Assembly: GCF_034140825.1 (NCBI RefSeq)
Contig: NC_089035.1
Location: 43,826,001 to 43,890,000, forward strand
Reading direction: 5' to 3'
DNA: 64,000 nucleotides
Origin: Oryza sativa Japonica Group
Taxonomy: Eukaryota; Streptophyta; Magnoliopsida; Poales; Poaceae
Position numbers and translations under genes: made by a program. Below the pieces are notes generated by a model. The model saw only the letters and a list, made by a program, of their open reading frames with translations. It did not search any database and was not told where the DNA came from. The stretch's first letter is position 1. The number at the start of each line of letters is the position of its first letter. Shown in pieces: positions 58,763 through 64,000 of the stretch.

Positions 58763-59964
58763 TATTATTAATGGTGAGGTTAGCAGCTATATCTATTTTG
58801 TATAGTATTAAGTATTAAAATAAAACTATAATGAACCAACTATCTACACCTCTGACAATTTAAAACCTAAATCGAAGATGTACCCTATCAACCTATCTTA
58901 CTATTTCAAATATTAACTAATAATACCAATATTGAAATAAAAAAGGCTTATATCAACATCCACTAGACCTATACCAGCTCACAAACAAACAATTTTAACA
59001 CTCGCTTACTTACATACATATATTTTGAAATTGAAGTTTCACAGAAGTACACTATTAACGAATGAGCCCACCCACGAGATGACGTGGCTATTTGGGCTGG
59101 TTTTATTCGTGGCCTAAATTGGCCTTACCAATTTTTGTGAATGTCAAATTTTGGCAACTTTTGGCATGGCTAATTTTGGCAAAGGAAAAAATTGTGTTTA
59201 GATTGAAGCCAAAATAGCCTAAATTAACTGTTGAAATGGCCTATTTCTTAGGCATGCCAAAATTTGGCTCCAAACCAAATAGACAATAAACACTATTGAA
59301 ATTGACAAATATTGGTAAGGCCAATATAGGCCTCAAACCAAACCAATCCTTTATCTACATATATTTTGGATGCGGATGTGGCATCGTGATTATTCCGCCT
59401 AGGATGAAGCTCTAAGTCCACATACTAGGTGGAACAACCAAGTCCACATCCTAGGTGGAACAACCATGTCTTGTAAAACTCCAATACAGCGTCAAAAAAA
59501 AAACTCCAATACTAAAACATATATGTAACTAAGATCACAAAATATGTAGTTACGTAAAATTTACTTCAAACGATAATACCATGTCTTCAAATACCACACC
59601 TCGAGTGACAGCTCTCGACAAAAAAGCACTAGCAGCATCCGGAAAGCACTTTTAAAGTGCTTCATGCTAATTGATAATGTTTCACGGCTCTTCGAAACAT
59701 TTGTTTACAATTACCAAACACCCAGCTTTAAATTTACGTATGTATTACAAACTGCTCCCAGATTGATTTAAGGATAAAAGAGAAGAGTAGAAGATGTTCA
59801 GAGAAATTTCACAGTACCCTCACAAGCCTCATTATAAGTGCAAAGGTAACTGTTTTATTTATCGAACAAACAGCTATGGAGTGGTATGATACTTCTCAGA
59901 AAAAAAAAACTAATGGCCAGAAATCTCAGAAACAATTATGATGTTGTGAACACTGAAGTTAGGC
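58763..59964. other. Spacer with a further MITE
   Basis: Contains an inverted-repeat element at about 59085-59350 ('ggcctaaattggccttacca' against 'tggtaaggccaatataggcc'; right 'caaaccaaaccaa'), similar in type to 43097-43305, and a 27-bp tandem pair 'aagtccacat(a/c)ctaggtggaac' at 59415-59465. No gene. Confidence 0.55.
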
Positions 59965-63137
<3,173 letters not shown>

Positions 63138-63394
63138 CTGAGCATAGAGCATAAAGTAATATGTCATGCATGGTAAGTCACTGGGTGAGAGCTGAAATAA
63201 TGTACAGAGAGAAAAGAAACAATGAAGTAGGATTGGATAAAGTTTTTACACACTTACACACGCACGCACATGCGCGGTCACTAGGCTTAGAGCTGAAGTA
63301 ACGTAATGAGAAAAAAAAAAGAAGAAACAATGAAGTAGCATCTGAGAAAGTTTTCAATAATTCAAACCAACATGACATATCCATATAAATTTAA

Positions 63395-63919
63395 GAGTAA
63401 ATTTCACAAAACTACAGGTATTTTGCATAATTTATCACGAAACTACAAATTTAAGAGCTTGTTTCACAAATCTACAGATTCAGTGTCTCCGTTTATCACA
63501 AAGCTACAGGTATTTTGTACAATCTATCACAAAACTACAGATTTAAGAACTTGTTTCACAAAACTATAGATTTAGTGTATTCGTTTATCACATAGCTACA
63601 CATTTAGTGTCTTCATTTATCACAAAACTACATATTTAGTGTCCATTATCACAAAACTACATTTTTTAATAATGCTAAAACCTGTAGATTTGTGATAATG
63701 AAGATACTAAACTTGTAGTTTTGTGATAAATGAAGATATTAAATCTGTAGTTTTGTAAAACAAGTTCCTAAATCTGTAGTTTTGTGATATATTGTGCAAA
63801 GTACCTGCAGTTTTGTGATAAACGAAGACATTGAATCTATAGTTTTGTGAAACAAGTTCTTAAATCTGTAGTTTTGTGATAGATCGTGCAAAGTATATGT
63901 AGTTTTATGAAATTTACTC
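63395..63919. mobile_element. Foldback MULE-type MITE with perfect 9-bp TSD
   Basis: Two arms of about 250 bp are inverted copies ('gagtaaatttcacaaaacta' at the left, its near-complement at the right end), separated by a short loop near 63660-63680. TAAATTTAA flanks both ends (63386-63394, 63920-63928). A 9-bp duplication and long inverted repeats indicate the Mutator superfamily. The arms also repeat 'tatcacaaaactacag'-type words about every 60 bp. It lies in the intron of the cysteine synthase gene. Confidence 0.9.
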
Positions 63920-64000
63920 TAAATTTAATATCCGTGGAAAAATTTCATAACTATTTGGATGAATATGATAGTGCATAGAGCCATGGACATCGATGCATAT

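Overview
The window looks like nuclear DNA of a grass, almost certainly rice (Oryza) or a close relative. Genes have GT-AG introns with GC-rich 5' exons. The intergenic space is packed with MITEs typical of rice (Stowaway ends CTCCCTCC/TA, Tourist ends GGGGCTGTTTGG/TAA), solo LTRs, Helitrons and a Pack-MULE. A plastid matK fragment matches the grass gene. No bacterial-type operons, phage or CRISPR arrays are present.

Layout. 1-840: 5' part of a class-B GATA factor (minus; its 3' end lies outside). 1.1-2.7 kb: Helitron-derived AT-rich repeats. 2.9-6.5 kb: a malectin-like/LRR receptor kinase (minus, 7 exons, 980 aa). 7.1-11.2 kb: a decayed PIF/Harbinger transposon carrying a solo LTR. 12.8-13.8 kb: a tetraspanin. 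14.3-15.3 kb: a Copia fossil. 15.6-16.5 kb: nested MITEs. 16.7-20.8 kb: P58IPK/DNAJC3 ER co-chaperone (9 exons, one GC-AG intron). 21.6-22.4 kb: a subgroup-22-like R2R3-MYB (minus). 23.6-26.1 kb: a PLS-DYW pentatricopeptide protein. 27.1 kb: tRNA-Lys(CUU). 26.5-29.9 kb: MITE cluster. 30.2-42.6 kb: LISTERIN (LTN1), the ribosome quality-control E3 ligase (minus, 15 coding exons, about 1,921 aa). 43.5-44.1 kb: nuclear plastid insertion with part of matK. 44.5-45.4 kb: an 8-Cys zinc-finger protein. 45.8-53.3 kb: a repeat-rich block with a solo LTR inside an (AT)n tract, a Pack-MULE carrying pieces of two host genes (ABCB transporter and UDP-xylose synthase) between two copies of a 217-bp host segment, an LTR fossil, a relic of the zinc-finger gene, and Helitron ends. 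53.9-57.5 kb: mitochondrial uncoupling protein. 60.0-63.1 kb: C-terminal exons of a cysteine synthase (minus), continuing outside the window, with insertions in its introns.

The genes do not form one pathway. They are ordinary euchromatic neighbours: protein quality control (P58IPK in the ER, LTN1 on stalled 60S ribosomes), organelle functions (PPR, UCP), signalling and transcription (RLK, tetraspanin, GATA, MYB) and sulfur metabolism.

The least ordinary structures are the two-donor Pack-MULE with an open spliced chimeric reading frame and its long flanking direct repeat, the matK insertion, a UPR-like promoter motif before P58IPK, and a microsatellite that codes the hydrophobic core of the receptor kinase signal peptide. 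Exon borders were set by eye from splice consensus, reading phase and remembered family alignments; no search was run.
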